The notes under the pieces: generated by a model
Told to the model about the DNA's origin: nothing
The model's database searches: none
The model's input: the letters and a program-made list of their open reading frames with translations, nothing else
Shown here: one piece after another, positions 1 to 7,618 of the stretch
How the letters are laid out: the number at the start of each line of letters is the position of its first letter
How positions within the stretch are numbered: position 1 is the stretch's first letter
Translations under genes and position numbers: made by a program
Source: an uncultured bacterium
Lineage (GTDB): Bacteria > Bacillota > Limnochordia > DTU080 > JAAYLA01
Length of the DNA: 26,536 bases
Direction of reading: 5' to 3'
NCBI GenBank assembly: GCA_937983075.1
Contig: CALKAQ010000125.1
Coordinates: 1 to 26,536 of the forward strand

Positions 1-1
1 G

Positions 2-838
2 AATACCCGTGACGAACACGCCACAATTTCGTGGGACGCCGTTTTCGGCGCGGCGGCTTATGCGGTTGAACGTGCGGATGCCGAGAGTGACTTCGTGGAA
101 ATCGCTGTCGTTGAAGCGACCAATTATACGGACCGCGATGTCCAAAACCATGCCGAGTATCGCTATCGTATCCGAGCGGTTGAGGCCGGCGGCAGCGCAA
201 GTGAACCATCAGCTGAGCTTCGCGTGTTGATTGAGCCGGCCATCGTCAACGACACGTTTGACGGACCGTTGAACATGGATGTGTGGGCGATTTACGACTG
301 GTCGAAAGGAGCGACGATCGAAACGCGGGACGGTCTCCTCGTCTTCGAAGGCTTCGACCAAAGCGGATGGAACACGAACATCGCCGGCATCGTGCTTCGC
401 GAGAAAATCGATCTCACCGGTGTCAAGACGGTGATCGAAATCGATTACGTCAGTCACAATTGGACCGAGCTGAATCCCGGCTTTTTTGAGACGTACCTCG
501 AGGGAGGCCACGACATTTTCGATGAAATCGGCTTCCGCATCACCGTGGAACCCAACCGAATCGACACGCGCATCGCACACGGAGGCAACGGTCAGTTTTC
601 GCCGAGCTTCGGATGGACGGGTGTCAAGTCGCCTCCATATACATTCCGCTGGGAGTTGACCCACCGTGAAGGCCCTTGGTTCGACCATGCCGTCTTCATT
701 GACAATGCGTTGATTTTCCAAGGCCAGGTGAACATCGGCACCATCAACCCGGCGGGATTGCATTTCTACTTCTGGGTTGCCAACGACACACACGCGGGAC
801 CGTCCGCAGTGGATCGCATTTTAATCTATCAAGAATAG
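2..838 (+). CDS. FN3 plus concanavalin A-like secreted protein (5' end cut by window)
   Basis: The frame is open from the window edge, so the N-terminus and any signal peptide lie outside. The first ~75 visible residues look like a fibronectin type III domain (an ISWDAV strand, then a Y-R-YRIRAV strand and a SEPS turn). The remaining ~190 residues begin at NDTFDGPLNMDVW and look like a concanavalin A-like jelly roll, with conserved TVIEIDYV, NPGF, INPAGLHFYFWV and DRILIYQ segments. The same two-part layout and the same segments recur in the lipoprotein at 24372-25280, so the two are paralogues. The role is probably extracellular glycan binding. No glycosidase catalytic pair was recognised, so enzymatic activity is not claimed. 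A strong terminator follows the stop codon directly. It is certainly a real gene; the function is inferred from fold only. Confidence 0.8.
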   Translation, partial: NTRDEHATISWDAVFGAAAYAVERADAESDFVEIAVVEATNYTDRDVQNHAEYRYRIRAVEAGGSASEPSAELRVLIEPAIVNDTFDGPLNMDVWAIYDWSKGATIETRDGLLVFEGFDQSGWNTNIAGIVLREKIDLTGVKTVIEIDYVSHNWTELNPGFFETYLEGGHDIFDEIGFRITVEPNRIDTRIAHGGNGQFSPSFGWTGVKSPPYTFRWELTHREGPWFDHAVFIDNALIFQGQVNIGTINPAGLHFYFWVANDTHAGPSAVDRILIYQE

Positions 839-848
839 ACACATGAAT

Positions 849-897
849 GTTGGGGGGAAGCGCTGCGCAAGTGCGCGTGCTTCTCCTCAACGTTTTT
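849..897 (+). terminator. Rho-independent terminator of the FN3/ConA-like gene
   Basis: A long imperfect stem of about 19 pairs (three G-U pairs, one bulged T) closes on the loop AAGT. It is followed by G and five T residues (893-897). It begins 10 bases after the upstream stop codon and separates that gene from the decayed epimerase gene. Confidence 0.8.
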
Positions 898-933
898 CCA
901 TCGTTCGATGACCGACTGGAGGAGCTGGATACG

Positions 934-1270
934 GTGAACATCGGCATCAACAGTTTTGTATGGGAATCTCCGTTCAGAACGACCGAACAAGTACTGGCAT
1001 ATGTCGACGACGTTGGTCACCCGAACATCGGTCTGCATTTGGACACTTTCCACATGCACTCAAAAGAGCGAGACTCGGCCGAAGCGATTCGGTGTGCCGG
1101 AGATCGTCTCTTTCACTTCCATGCTCGTGCGAATGACCGCGGTGTGCCGGGGCTGGGACAGGTGAACTGGACAACCGTAGCCGCAGCGGAGCAGCGGCTA
1201 TGACGGGGCGGTCGTCATTCAATCCTGTACTCCTGAACTTCAAACCATCGCTCGAGCCGGCTGAGATGTC
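934..1270 (+). pseudogene. Decayed sugar isomerase/epimerase (tagatose 3-epimerase-like TIM barrel)
   Basis: A GTG at 934 with an AGGAGG Shine-Dalgarno (919-924) opens a frame reading VNIGINSFVWESPF, the typical N-terminus of the xylose isomerase-like sugar epimerase family. Only about 15 residues later the sequence is already in the C-terminal half: VGHPNIGLHLDTFHM, then AGDRLFHFHARANDRG and VPGLGQVNW. These carry the metal-binding Asp/His and the R-DRGVPG motif. Roughly half the barrel, around 150 residues by family length, is therefore missing, with the join near 979. The frame stops at 1201-1203. The next family segment, GYDGAVVIQS, continues in another frame from 1196 to a stop at 1268-1270, so there is also a frameshift. 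It lies just upstream of a sugar ABC importer, which suggests it once processed the imported sugar. It cannot encode a working enzyme. Confidence 0.8.
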
Positions 1271-1355
1271 CGCGTACGATTCGTAGGCTCCGAACCAAAA
1301 GCATAGAGTGAAATGTCCAAGTTGGGTACAGGCACACACAGGGCGGAGGTTGGCA

Positions 1356-2930
1356 ATGGAAGTGACAAACGCACCAGAGCATGGACAACCAGACGTTCAG
1401 ACCGTTCAACCCTTGTTCGAAATGCATCACGTCACCAAGCGATTTCCAGGCGTTGTAGCACTGAACGACGTCAGCTTCGACTGCTATCCCGGCGAAGTGC
1501 ACGCACTCGTCGGCGAAAACGGCGCAGGCAAATCGACGTTGATGAAAGTTTTGAGCGGTGTGTACCAACCGGATGAAGGGAGTATTTGGGTCGACGGTGC
1601 TCGCTGTTCGTTTCGTCATCCGTTGGATGCGCAACGTGCGGGCATCAGCATTATTTATCAGGAGTTTAACCTGTTGCCCGACCGTACCGTGGCTCAAAAC
1701 ATTTTTATCGGTCGCGAGCCAACCAAACGGGGCCTGATCAACTACGAAGAAATGCGCCGCAACACACAGCGGCTGTTGAGCGAACTTGAAGTGGATGATT
1801 GGATTTCCCCCGATATGCTCGTTCGACATCTGTCGGTTGCCGGACAGCAAATGGTGGAAATCGCCAAGGCGCTGTCCTTTGAGTCGCGGGTGTTGATTAT
1901 GGATGAGCCCACGGCGGCTTTGGCCCCTCACGAAGTCGAGGTTTTGTTCCGATTGGTGCGTCGCTTGCAGCAACGAGGTTTGGGCATTGTTTATATATCG
2001 CACCGTTTCAAAGAAATTTTCGAGCTCGCAGACCGAATCACGGTGCTCAAGGATGGCAAAAAAGTAGCTACCGTTGAAAAAGCGGCTGTTACGTCAGCGG
2101 ACATTATCGAGATGATGGTTGGGCGCCCGCTTGAGGAGTTTTATCCCGACTACGCCAAGCCGGACGAGATCGGTGAGGTCGTTCTCCGCGTCGTCAACGG
2201 CGGCAATCAGCGTTTGCGAAATATCAACCTGGAGCTGCGGTCAGGGGAGATCGTTGGTCTGGCAGGCTTGCAAGGCTCCGGGACGACCGATCTCGTGCGA
2301 GCGATATTCGGCAGTGAGCCATTTCAAACAGGAACGATGGAACTGGCCGGCAAGCCGGTGCGCATGCGGCGGCCCCGGCAGGCGGTTCGGCGCCGAATGG
2401 CCTTTTTGTCGGAAAATCGCAAAGAAGAAGGCTTGTTCTTGATGCAAAGCGTGCGTGACAACATCGCCATTACGGTGCGGGCGCTGCGGTCATTGCTCGG
2501 TCCCATTCGTCGGAACCGTCTGGAGCAAGACGTTACGATCGAAGGGCTCGCACAAGAGGTCGACGTACGCGCGGCGGGCCTTCACCAAGAAGTCCAATAT
2601 TTGAGCGGCGGAAACCAACAGAAAGTCCTTCTCGCTCGATGGTTGGCCACTCGGGCAAAAGTGTGGATTTTCGCCGAGCCGACCCGCGGCATCGATGTCA
2701 ACGCGAAGGCGGCCATTCACGCTCGCATACGTGAGCTTGCCCGATCCGGCAGCGCCGTGTTGATGACTTCCTCTGAGCTTCCCGAAGTCATCGGGATGAG
2801 CGATCGGATCGTTGTGATGCACGAAGGAACCATCGCCGGAGAGCTCCCGGCGGGGGCAAGTGAAGCACAGATTATGCGCTTGGCCACGGGGGAAGCGGCC
2901 GATACAGGGCAGGTGAGCGTGAGCGTATGA
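1356..2930 (+). CDS. Sugar ABC importer, fused double ATPase (RbsA/MglA family)
   Basis: A 524-residue cytoplasmic ATPase with two ABC domains in tandem, the size and layout of RbsA, MglA and YtfR, which power CUT2 monosaccharide importers. Domain 1 has Walker A GENGAGKST (~53-61), signature LSVAGQQMVEIAKAL (~159) and Walker B VLIMDEP (~178). Domain 2 has the degenerate Walker A GLQGSGTTDL usual for this family (~303) and signature YLSGGNQQK (~415). Its Walker B reads VWIFAEPTRGID (~436), with Ala where Asp is common. ATG 1356 was chosen because CGGAGG lies 6-7 bases upstream; an earlier ATG at 1308 has no such site. The stop overlaps the next start (ATGA), showing translational coupling to the first permease. 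The sugar cannot be told from the ATPase. Confidence 0.95.
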   Translation: MEVTNAPEHGQPDVQTVQPLFEMHHVTKRFPGVVALNDVSFDCYPGEVHALVGENGAGKSTLMKVLSGVYQPDEGSIWVDGARCSFRHPLDAQRAGISIIYQEFNLLPDRTVAQNIFIGREPTKRGLINYEEMRRNTQRLLSELEVDDWISPDMLVRHLSVAGQQMVEIAKALSFESRVLIMDEPTAALAPHEVEVLFRLVRRLQQRGLGIVYISHRFKEIFELADRITVLKDGKKVATVEKAAVTSADIIEMMVGRPLEEFYPDYAKPDEIGEVVLRVVNGGNQRLRNINLELRSGEIVGLAGLQGSGTTDLVRAIFGSEPFQTGTMELAGKPVRMRRPRQAVRRRMAFLSENRKEEGLFLMQSVRDNIAITVRALRSLLGPIRRNRLEQDVTIEGLAQEVDVRAAGLHQEVQYLSGGNQQKVLLARWLATRAKVWIFAEPTRGIDVNAKAAIHARIRELARSGSAVLMTSSELPEVIGMSDRIVVMHEGTIAGELPAGASEAQIMRLATGEAADTGQVSVSV

Positions 2931-3907
2931 AGGTCGTGGTTCAACCTAGCCGACCGCAGTTATGGAGACGCATTCCACCGGTGTATGTGATTTTGGTCGT
3001 CATTACCGTTGTTGCCTGGATTCTCGTGGAACTTTACGGACGGGGCTCGTTCTTCGGCAAGGAAAACATCGCCAACATTCTTCAACGCTCCGTGTCGCTC
3101 GGAATCGTCTCGGTCGGTCAAACGTTTACCATCTTGGCGGGATCGTTGGATTTGTCGGTTGCGAACATGATATCGGTTTCCGCTGTCATGTCTTCTTATA
3201 TCATGCAGGGGGATCCGAGCCGCGTACCTTTTGCCATCGCCACGGTTGTGCTGATTGGCGTCATTGTCGGCCTCGTCAACGGACTATTGATCACGCAACT
3301 CCGGGTGAACCCGCTCATCAGCACGTTGGGCACCGGCCTTCTTTTGCAAGGCATATTGAGCGCAAGTTTTCGCAATTTCGCCGGCTCTGTACCCGAAGAG
3401 TTTCAAGTGCTCGCTTATGGTTCCATCGGCCCGATCTCCTACTCGGTGCTAATGTTTATCATCATCGCCTCCATCGGGGTTTTCATTCTGCGCAAGACGC
3501 GCTTTGGTGCACATCTGTACGCAGTCGGCGGCAGCCAAGAAGTGAGCCGACTTTCGGGCCTTCGCACCACCCGCGTGCTGCTCGGAGCTCATGTCATTGC
3601 CAGTTTGACTGCGGTGATCACCGGCATCTATCTCGCAAGCCGCTTGGGGGCGGGCGCCCCTTGGGTCGGCCGTGACGGTGTTTACGATCTTGAATCGATT
3701 GCTGTCGTGGTCATCGGGGGAACGGCTCTTGCCGGCGGACGCGGCGGGGTCATGGGCACCGTAGCGGGCGTACTGATCTTTGCCATCCTTGACTCGATGT
3801 TCAATTTGCTGGGCGTTGGATCGTATTTGAAGCAAGTATTGCGCGGTCTGATCATCATTGCGGCAGTGGCGAGCTACTCGATCCGCACGAAGGAAGAAGT
3901 GAGCTGA
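2927..3907 (+). CDS. Sugar ABC importer permease 1 (RbsC-type)
   Basis: A 326-residue polytopic membrane protein of the BPD_transp_2 family (RbsC, MglC, XylH), forming half of the transmembrane channel. A hydrophobic helix near residues 18-36 follows a short basic N-terminus. Family segments seen are VGQTFTILAGSLDLSVA (~64-80), NGLLITQLRVNPLISTLGTG and VVIGGTALAGGRGG near the cytoplasmic coupling loop. It starts inside the ATPase stop codon and is followed after 5 bases by a second, different permease. The use of two non-identical permeases with one fused ATPase resembles the E. coli galactofuranose importer YtfQRT-YjfF rather than the single-permease ribose system. The substrate is unknown. 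Confidence 0.93.
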   Translation: MKVVVQPSRPQLWRRIPPVYVILVVITVVAWILVELYGRGSFFGKENIANILQRSVSLGIVSVGQTFTILAGSLDLSVANMISVSAVMSSYIMQGDPSRVPFAIATVVLIGVIVGLVNGLLITQLRVNPLISTLGTGLLLQGILSASFRNFAGSVPEEFQVLAYGSIGPISYSVLMFIIIASIGVFILRKTRFGAHLYAVGGSQEVSRLSGLRTTRVLLGAHVIASLTAVITGIYLASRLGAGAPWVGRDGVYDLESIAVVVIGGTALAGGRGGVMGTVAGVLIFAILDSMFNLLGVGSYLKQVLRGLIIIAAVASYSIRTKEEVS

Positions 3908-3912
3908 CGGTC

Positions 3913-4926
3913 ATGGCAAAATTGCAGCATGAAGTTCCTCAAGCGAATGCATGGCGGACCGTTGTCACGGCCATCGGGCAGATTTTCCGTTGGGTGCCGC
4001 CCATTTATTTCATCTTCGCAGCCATTATGATCGGCATTGGGCTGACCAATGAAAACTTCTTCACCCATTACCGCAACACGTTGAACTTGCTGTTACAGGC
4101 GGCACCGTTGGCGGTTTTGGCTGCAGGGCAGCTTTTTGTCATCATCTCAGGCGGCTTCGATTTGTCCGTCGGATCGATCATCACGTTCGTCGTGCTTGGA
4201 AGCTCGATCATGCTCAGCGGGAATCCGGAGGCCACCTACTGGGTCATTGCGATGATGTTGGGCATCGGCATTGTCGTTGGATTGTTCAATGGCGCGGTAA
4301 CTCACTACCTTAAAGTGCCGTCCATCATCACCACGCTGGGCATGATGTTGACGATCAAGGGCGCGGCGCTGCTCTGGTCCGGCGGGGCGCCGAGAGGATC
4401 TTTGCCCGCTGCCTTTCGGGTCTTCGGGCGAGATCGCATGGACAAATTCCTCATTTGGGAACGATTCCCACACGCTGTCCTCATTCTCGCCGGAATCGGG
4501 ATCGTAGCGACGCTGCTTTTGCATCGCACCAATTTTGGAAAACAAGTATATGCGGTCGGTGACAACCCCCGGGCTGCCGCTCTGGCTGGAATCAACGTGC
4601 CGCTCGTGCGCATGATCTGTTTCGCACTGTCCGGTTTGTTCGCGGCCATTGCCGGCGTTTTGCTCGGCGGATTTTCCGGCGTATCGACTCAGGTCGGTGA
4701 CGGCTACGAGCTGCGCGCCATTACGGCCGTCGTTTTGGGCGGTGCAAGGCTGCTCGGCGGCCGAGGCGGCATGCCTGAAGCGATCATGGGGGCCATCACC
4801 TTGCAGGCGTTGTTCAGCCTGCTGAACAATTTGGGCTTGCCGCAGCCGCTGCGCGAGGCGGTTCAAGCCGTAATCTTGATTTCAGCGGCTGCTTATGCCG
4901 TTTTACGAGAACGACGCAAGGCGTAA
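3913..4926 (+). CDS. Sugar ABC importer permease 2 (RbsC-type)
   Basis: A 337-residue polytopic membrane protein and the likely heterodimer partner of the preceding permease. It shows the same family signatures: AAGQLFVIISGGFDLSVGSI (~76-95), a LKVPSIITTLGMMLTIKG segment, and VVLGGARLLGGRGG near the coupling loop. The gene begins 5 bases after the upstream stop, so the ATPase and both permeases form a tight operon. A 133-base gap follows before the binding-protein gene. The two permeases clearly belong to one family but differ through most of their length, so this is an old duplication and not a recent copy. Confidence 0.93.
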   Translation: MAKLQHEVPQANAWRTVVTAIGQIFRWVPPIYFIFAAIMIGIGLTNENFFTHYRNTLNLLLQAAPLAVLAAGQLFVIISGGFDLSVGSIITFVVLGSSIMLSGNPEATYWVIAMMLGIGIVVGLFNGAVTHYLKVPSIITTLGMMLTIKGAALLWSGGAPRGSLPAAFRVFGRDRMDKFLIWERFPHAVLILAGIGIVATLLLHRTNFGKQVYAVGDNPRAAALAGINVPLVRMICFALSGLFAAIAGVLLGGFSGVSTQVGDGYELRAITAVVLGGARLLGGRGGMPEAIMGAITLQALFSLLNNLGLPQPLREAVQAVILISAAAYAVLRERRKA

Positions 4927-4939
4927 TCCAATGCCGCGA

Positions 4940-4974
4940 AAGGGGGGGTGCCTGGTAGGAATCAGGTAGGAATC
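4940..4974 (+). repeat. Short direct repeat in the leader of the binding-protein gene
   Basis: The ten bases GGTAGGAATC occur twice, one base apart, just after a run of seven G, in the 133-base gap between permease 2 and the substrate-binding protein. It could be an operator half-site pair or simple slippage; nothing else in the gap is recognisable. Confidence 0.45.
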
Positions 4975-5059
4975 GGGGTGAAGCGGCTGGTGTTGTGGAA
5001 CGCATGGTCCGTCGAACGAACACAATGACATTCTCTCTGGCGAAAGGAGTCGAGGTCCA

Positions 5060-6202
5060 TTGAAAAACCGTATCAAGGCTGTACTCGGAATGTGTTTGAT
5101 AGCATTGGTGGCATCCGTGTCGGTTTTTGGTCAGGCGTCTGAGTTTTTTGATCCGGACGAGTTTCAACGGCAGATGGAGCTTTTGAACGTCGAACCCGTC
5201 GGTCCGGCGGATCAACCGTGGCTTCAAGCGCTCGATCCGAATTACGTCAGCACGACCCAGTATGCCAAGGAGCCGCCGTGGACCATTTGCTTCTCGAATG
5301 CCGGACTTTTCAATCCGTGGCGGGTTGTCGGCTACGAAACCATGATGGCGACAGTCGAAACGATTCCGGAAATTGCGGAGTTCATTGTTCTGGATGCTGA
5401 AGGCAGAGACGACAAGCAAATTTCGGACATAGCTGACCTCGTTTCCAGCGGAGACTGTGACTTGCTGATTGTTTCGCCGAATACGACCGCTGCACTTACA
5501 CCGGCCGTCGAACAGGCGTGCCAACGGCTTCCGGTCATCGTGTTCGACCGCGGTGTCAACACAAACTGCCCTGTGACTTTCATCAGCCCCATCGGCGGCT
5601 ACGCCTATGGTGCACAAGGTGCGCAGTTCATCGTTGAAAACCTTCCCCCGGGTGGAACCGTTTTGGCCTTGCGCATTTCGCCGGGCGTCGACGTGTTGGA
5701 AACCCGTTGGTCGGCAGCTGAACAAATTTTCAAGGAAGCCGGCGTGAGGGTGTTGGGCGATGAGTTCACCGGGGACGACCGGGCTACGACGAAGCAAATC
5801 GTCATGGACTATCTCAATCGCTTCGGACAGATCGACGCGGTCTGGATGGACGCCGGGGCGACCACTGTGGCTGCAATCGAAGCCTTTGAGGATCTGGGCT
5901 TTGACATCCCGATCTTCGTCGGCGAAGACCAGCAAGACTTCCTCGTCAAGTGGGCGGAAGAAGGCCTGACGGCCATCGGACCTTCATACCCGACTTTCCA
6001 ATGGCGGACGGCGGTTTTGGCGGCCGTCATGGTGTTGTCGGGAGAAGATGTGCCGTCGCCGTGGCGATTGCCACAGCCGACTGTGACGCAGGATAATCTC
6101 GAACAGTACCTCCAAGCGAACATGCCCCCGCAGCACTACGCTTTCTGCGGCTGTGAAGACCTGCCGGGCTATCCGGAGCGGTGGGGCGGTCGATCCAACT
6201 GA
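5060..6202 (+). CDS. Sugar ABC importer substrate-binding protein
   Basis: A 380-residue type I periplasmic-binding-fold protein that delivers the sugar to the permeases. TTG 5060 is preceded by AAAGGAG and gives a classic signal sequence: basic KNR, then hydrophobic AVLGMCLIALVASVSVFG. Cleavage is likely after VFG or FGQA. There is no lipobox cysteine at the cleavage site, unlike the two lipoproteins at the right end of the window. The mature part has the family start PWTICFSNAGLFNPW (~74-88), a TGDDRA segment, WMDAG, and a C-terminus rich in Cys and aromatic residues (YAFCGCEDLPGYPERW). Several cysteines could form disulfides. Its place at the end of the operon is unusual, since binding-protein genes often come first. 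The exact ligand is unknown. Confidence 0.92.
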   Translation: MKNRIKAVLGMCLIALVASVSVFGQASEFFDPDEFQRQMELLNVEPVGPADQPWLQALDPNYVSTTQYAKEPPWTICFSNAGLFNPWRVVGYETMMATVETIPEIAEFIVLDAEGRDDKQISDIADLVSSGDCDLLIVSPNTTAALTPAVEQACQRLPVIVFDRGVNTNCPVTFISPIGGYAYGAQGAQFIVENLPPGGTVLALRISPGVDVLETRWSAAEQIFKEAGVRVLGDEFTGDDRATTKQIVMDYLNRFGQIDAVWMDAGATTVAAIEAFEDLGFDIPIFVGEDQQDFLVKWAEEGLTAIGPSYPTFQWRTAVLAAVMVLSGEDVPSPWRLPQPTVTQDNLEQYLQANMPPQHYAFCGCEDLPGYPERWGGRSN

Positions 6203-6231
6203 CGATCGTGCGCATGCTTCGCAGCTCGTAG

Positions 6232-6268
6232 AGCAATGCACCCAGTCGGCTTGGCTGGGTGCATTGCT
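6232..6268 (+). terminator. Hairpin ending the sugar-importer operon
   Basis: A perfect 14-bp stem (AGCAATGCACCCAG and its complement) encloses a 9-base loop, 29 bases after the binding-protein stop. The downstream T run is weak (TTGCC), so termination may be partial, but position and strength of the stem fit an operon end. Confidence 0.65.
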
Positions 6269-6409
6269 TGCCTGCCGCTGGTCAGACGGTCCGGCCGCCC
6301 ACTGTGCCTTCCCGCCGCACCGCATATCCCCAGTTCGTGATCAATACAGATACTAGGCCGGGCAATGTTTGCCTCGGCTATGTACATCACGGCCGGAAGA
6401 GGGATTCGG

Positions 6410-6724
6410 ATGCGCTGGGATCGAAGATGGAGAAACACGGTGATTGCAGTTGTCTTGCTCGTTGTCGTTTCGGCGGTGTCTTACGCCGGACTTCCGGTTA
6501 CGCAGCGCATGGAAGAATACATTGTTTTCGTGTTGACCACCGATTTTGAGACGGACATGTTTGCCGCACAAGCGGAGCAAGTTGCTGCATGGGCCGAGGA
6601 CTTCAGCTGGGCACGAGATTTGGGTGTGCTTTGGCACCGTTTGGAGGCTCTGGTGACCCCTGCGCGCAGGGCGACGCAAGACAGCGGTGATTCGGAGGCC
6701 GCATCCGGATGGGATGAAAGGTAA
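6410..6724 (+). CDS. SpoIVFA-like short membrane protein
   Basis: A 104-residue protein with one transmembrane helix (about 9-31: NTVIAVVLLVVVSAVSYAGL) after a basic, Trp-containing N-terminus (MRWDRRWR). It then has an amphipathic segment containing FVLTTDFETDMFAAQAEQV and an acidic tail. ATG 6410 has GAGGGA about 7 bases upstream. The gene ends 3 bases before spoIVFB, the position always held by spoIVFA, whose product restrains the SpoIVFB protease until the forespore signals. The LT-x-F segment after the helix resembles the SpoIVFA region preceding its LytM (M23) domain. That LytM domain is completely absent here. The assignment rests mainly on position, topology and this weak similarity. 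Confidence 0.6.
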   Translation: MRWDRRWRNTVIAVVLLVVVSAVSYAGLPVTQRMEEYIVFVLTTDFETDMFAAQAEQVAAWAEDFSWARDLGVLWHRLEALVTPARRATQDSGDSEAASGWDER

Positions 6725-6727
6725 TGT

Positions 6728-7618
6728 GTGCCCATGAACGTGGGGACATATCGGGGCGTCCGGATCAAGATCAGCTGGGCCTTTTTGGTTGTCATCGGTC
6801 TTTTTGTACTTCTTGAACGCCTGCCCGAGATGCTCATGCTTTTTGGCATCGTCGTGGTGCACGAAATGGCTCATGTCGCGGTCGCATTGCGATTCGGACA
6901 GCGGGTCGAGGAAATTGAACTGCTCCCGTTCGGCGGGGTTGCACGGGTTGAAAGCCCGCTGGAGCTCAACCCGGCGGTCGAACGTACGGTCGCGATTGCG
7001 GGGCCATTGACCAACTTTATGCTGTTCGGCGTCGGATACGTTGTTTTCACGTATCTTGATTGGAATCTCGTATGGATCCGGTTTTTTATGCAAGCCAACG
7101 CGGCTTTGGGGTTGTTTAATTTGCTGCCCGCTCTTCCGCTCGACGGAGGAAGAATTTTACGGGCATCCCTTGCAGAAAGGCTTGGTTTTGGCCGCGCAAC
7201 CGAGTGCGCCGTAAAGTTGGGGAAAGGTTTGTCTTTGGTGTTGATGATCATTGGAAGCTTTGGGCTTGCGACCGGTTTGTTCAACGTATCGCTCATGGTG
7301 ATGAGCATCTTTATTTTCGCTGCGGCAAAGAAGGAACAGGCAAACGCTTTCTTTGTGCTTTTTCGCTATATCACGAGAAAAAAAGACGAAGTACAAGCTC
7401 AAACGACCTTGCAGGTCGAGCAGCTTGCGGTTACTAAGAAGGCGCGAATTCGGGACGTTTTTCAGCGGATCGTACCGGGACGGTACCATTTGATATGGGT
7501 GATTGACGAGTCGGGTGAGACGATCGGCGTTGTGACGGAAGGGGATTTCATCGACGGGCTGCTGCTTCGCGGCATGGACACGACGCTGCAGGAACTGGTG
7601 TGCAATGAAGCCGAGTGA
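6728..7618 (+). CDS. spoIVFB: SpoIVFB-like site-2 intramembrane metalloprotease
   Basis: A 296-residue polytopic membrane zinc protease of family M50B. It has the catalytic HEMAH motif in a helix (~45-49) and the third ligand motif NLLPALPLDGGRI (~131-143). In Bacillus this protease sits in the membrane around the forespore and cleaves pro-sigma-K. The C-terminal ~75 residues hold a partial CBS-like segment (VIDESGETIGVVTEGDF) that senses nucleotides in known homologues. GTG 6728 lies 6 bases after AAAGG; ATG 6734 is an alternative. Coupling to the short SpoIVFA-like gene and the downstream rng-rplU genes matches the Firmicutes spoIVF neighbourhood. Length agrees with the B. subtilis protein (~288). 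Confidence 0.93.
   Translation: MPMNVGTYRGVRIKISWAFLVVIGLFVLLERLPEMLMLFGIVVVHEMAHVAVALRFGQRVEEIELLPFGGVARVESPLELNPAVERTVAIAGPLTNFMLFGVGYVVFTYLDWNLVWIRFFMQANAALGLFNLLPALPLDGGRILRASLAERLGFGRATECAVKLGKGLSLVLMIIGSFGLATGLFNVSLMVMSIFIFAAAKKEQANAFFVLFRYITRKKDEVQAQTTLQVEQLAVTKKARIRDVFQRIVPGRYHLIWVIDESGETIGVVTEGDFIDGLLLRGMDTTLQELVCNEAE

Noticed and set aside
847..933. An earlier start for the epimerase remnant at an ATG-like codon near 847
   Set aside because: That stretch is the terminator stem of the upstream gene; the family N-terminus and ribosome site point to GTG 934.
4814..5935. Long open frame on the minus strand (373 codons)
   Set aside because: It lies opposite the binding-protein gene and permease end, has no motif or ribosome site, and arises from codon bias.
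6320..6356. Possible sigma-E promoter before the spoIVFA-like gene
   Set aside because: CATATC and CAGATACT resemble the consensus only loosely and with unsuitable spacing.
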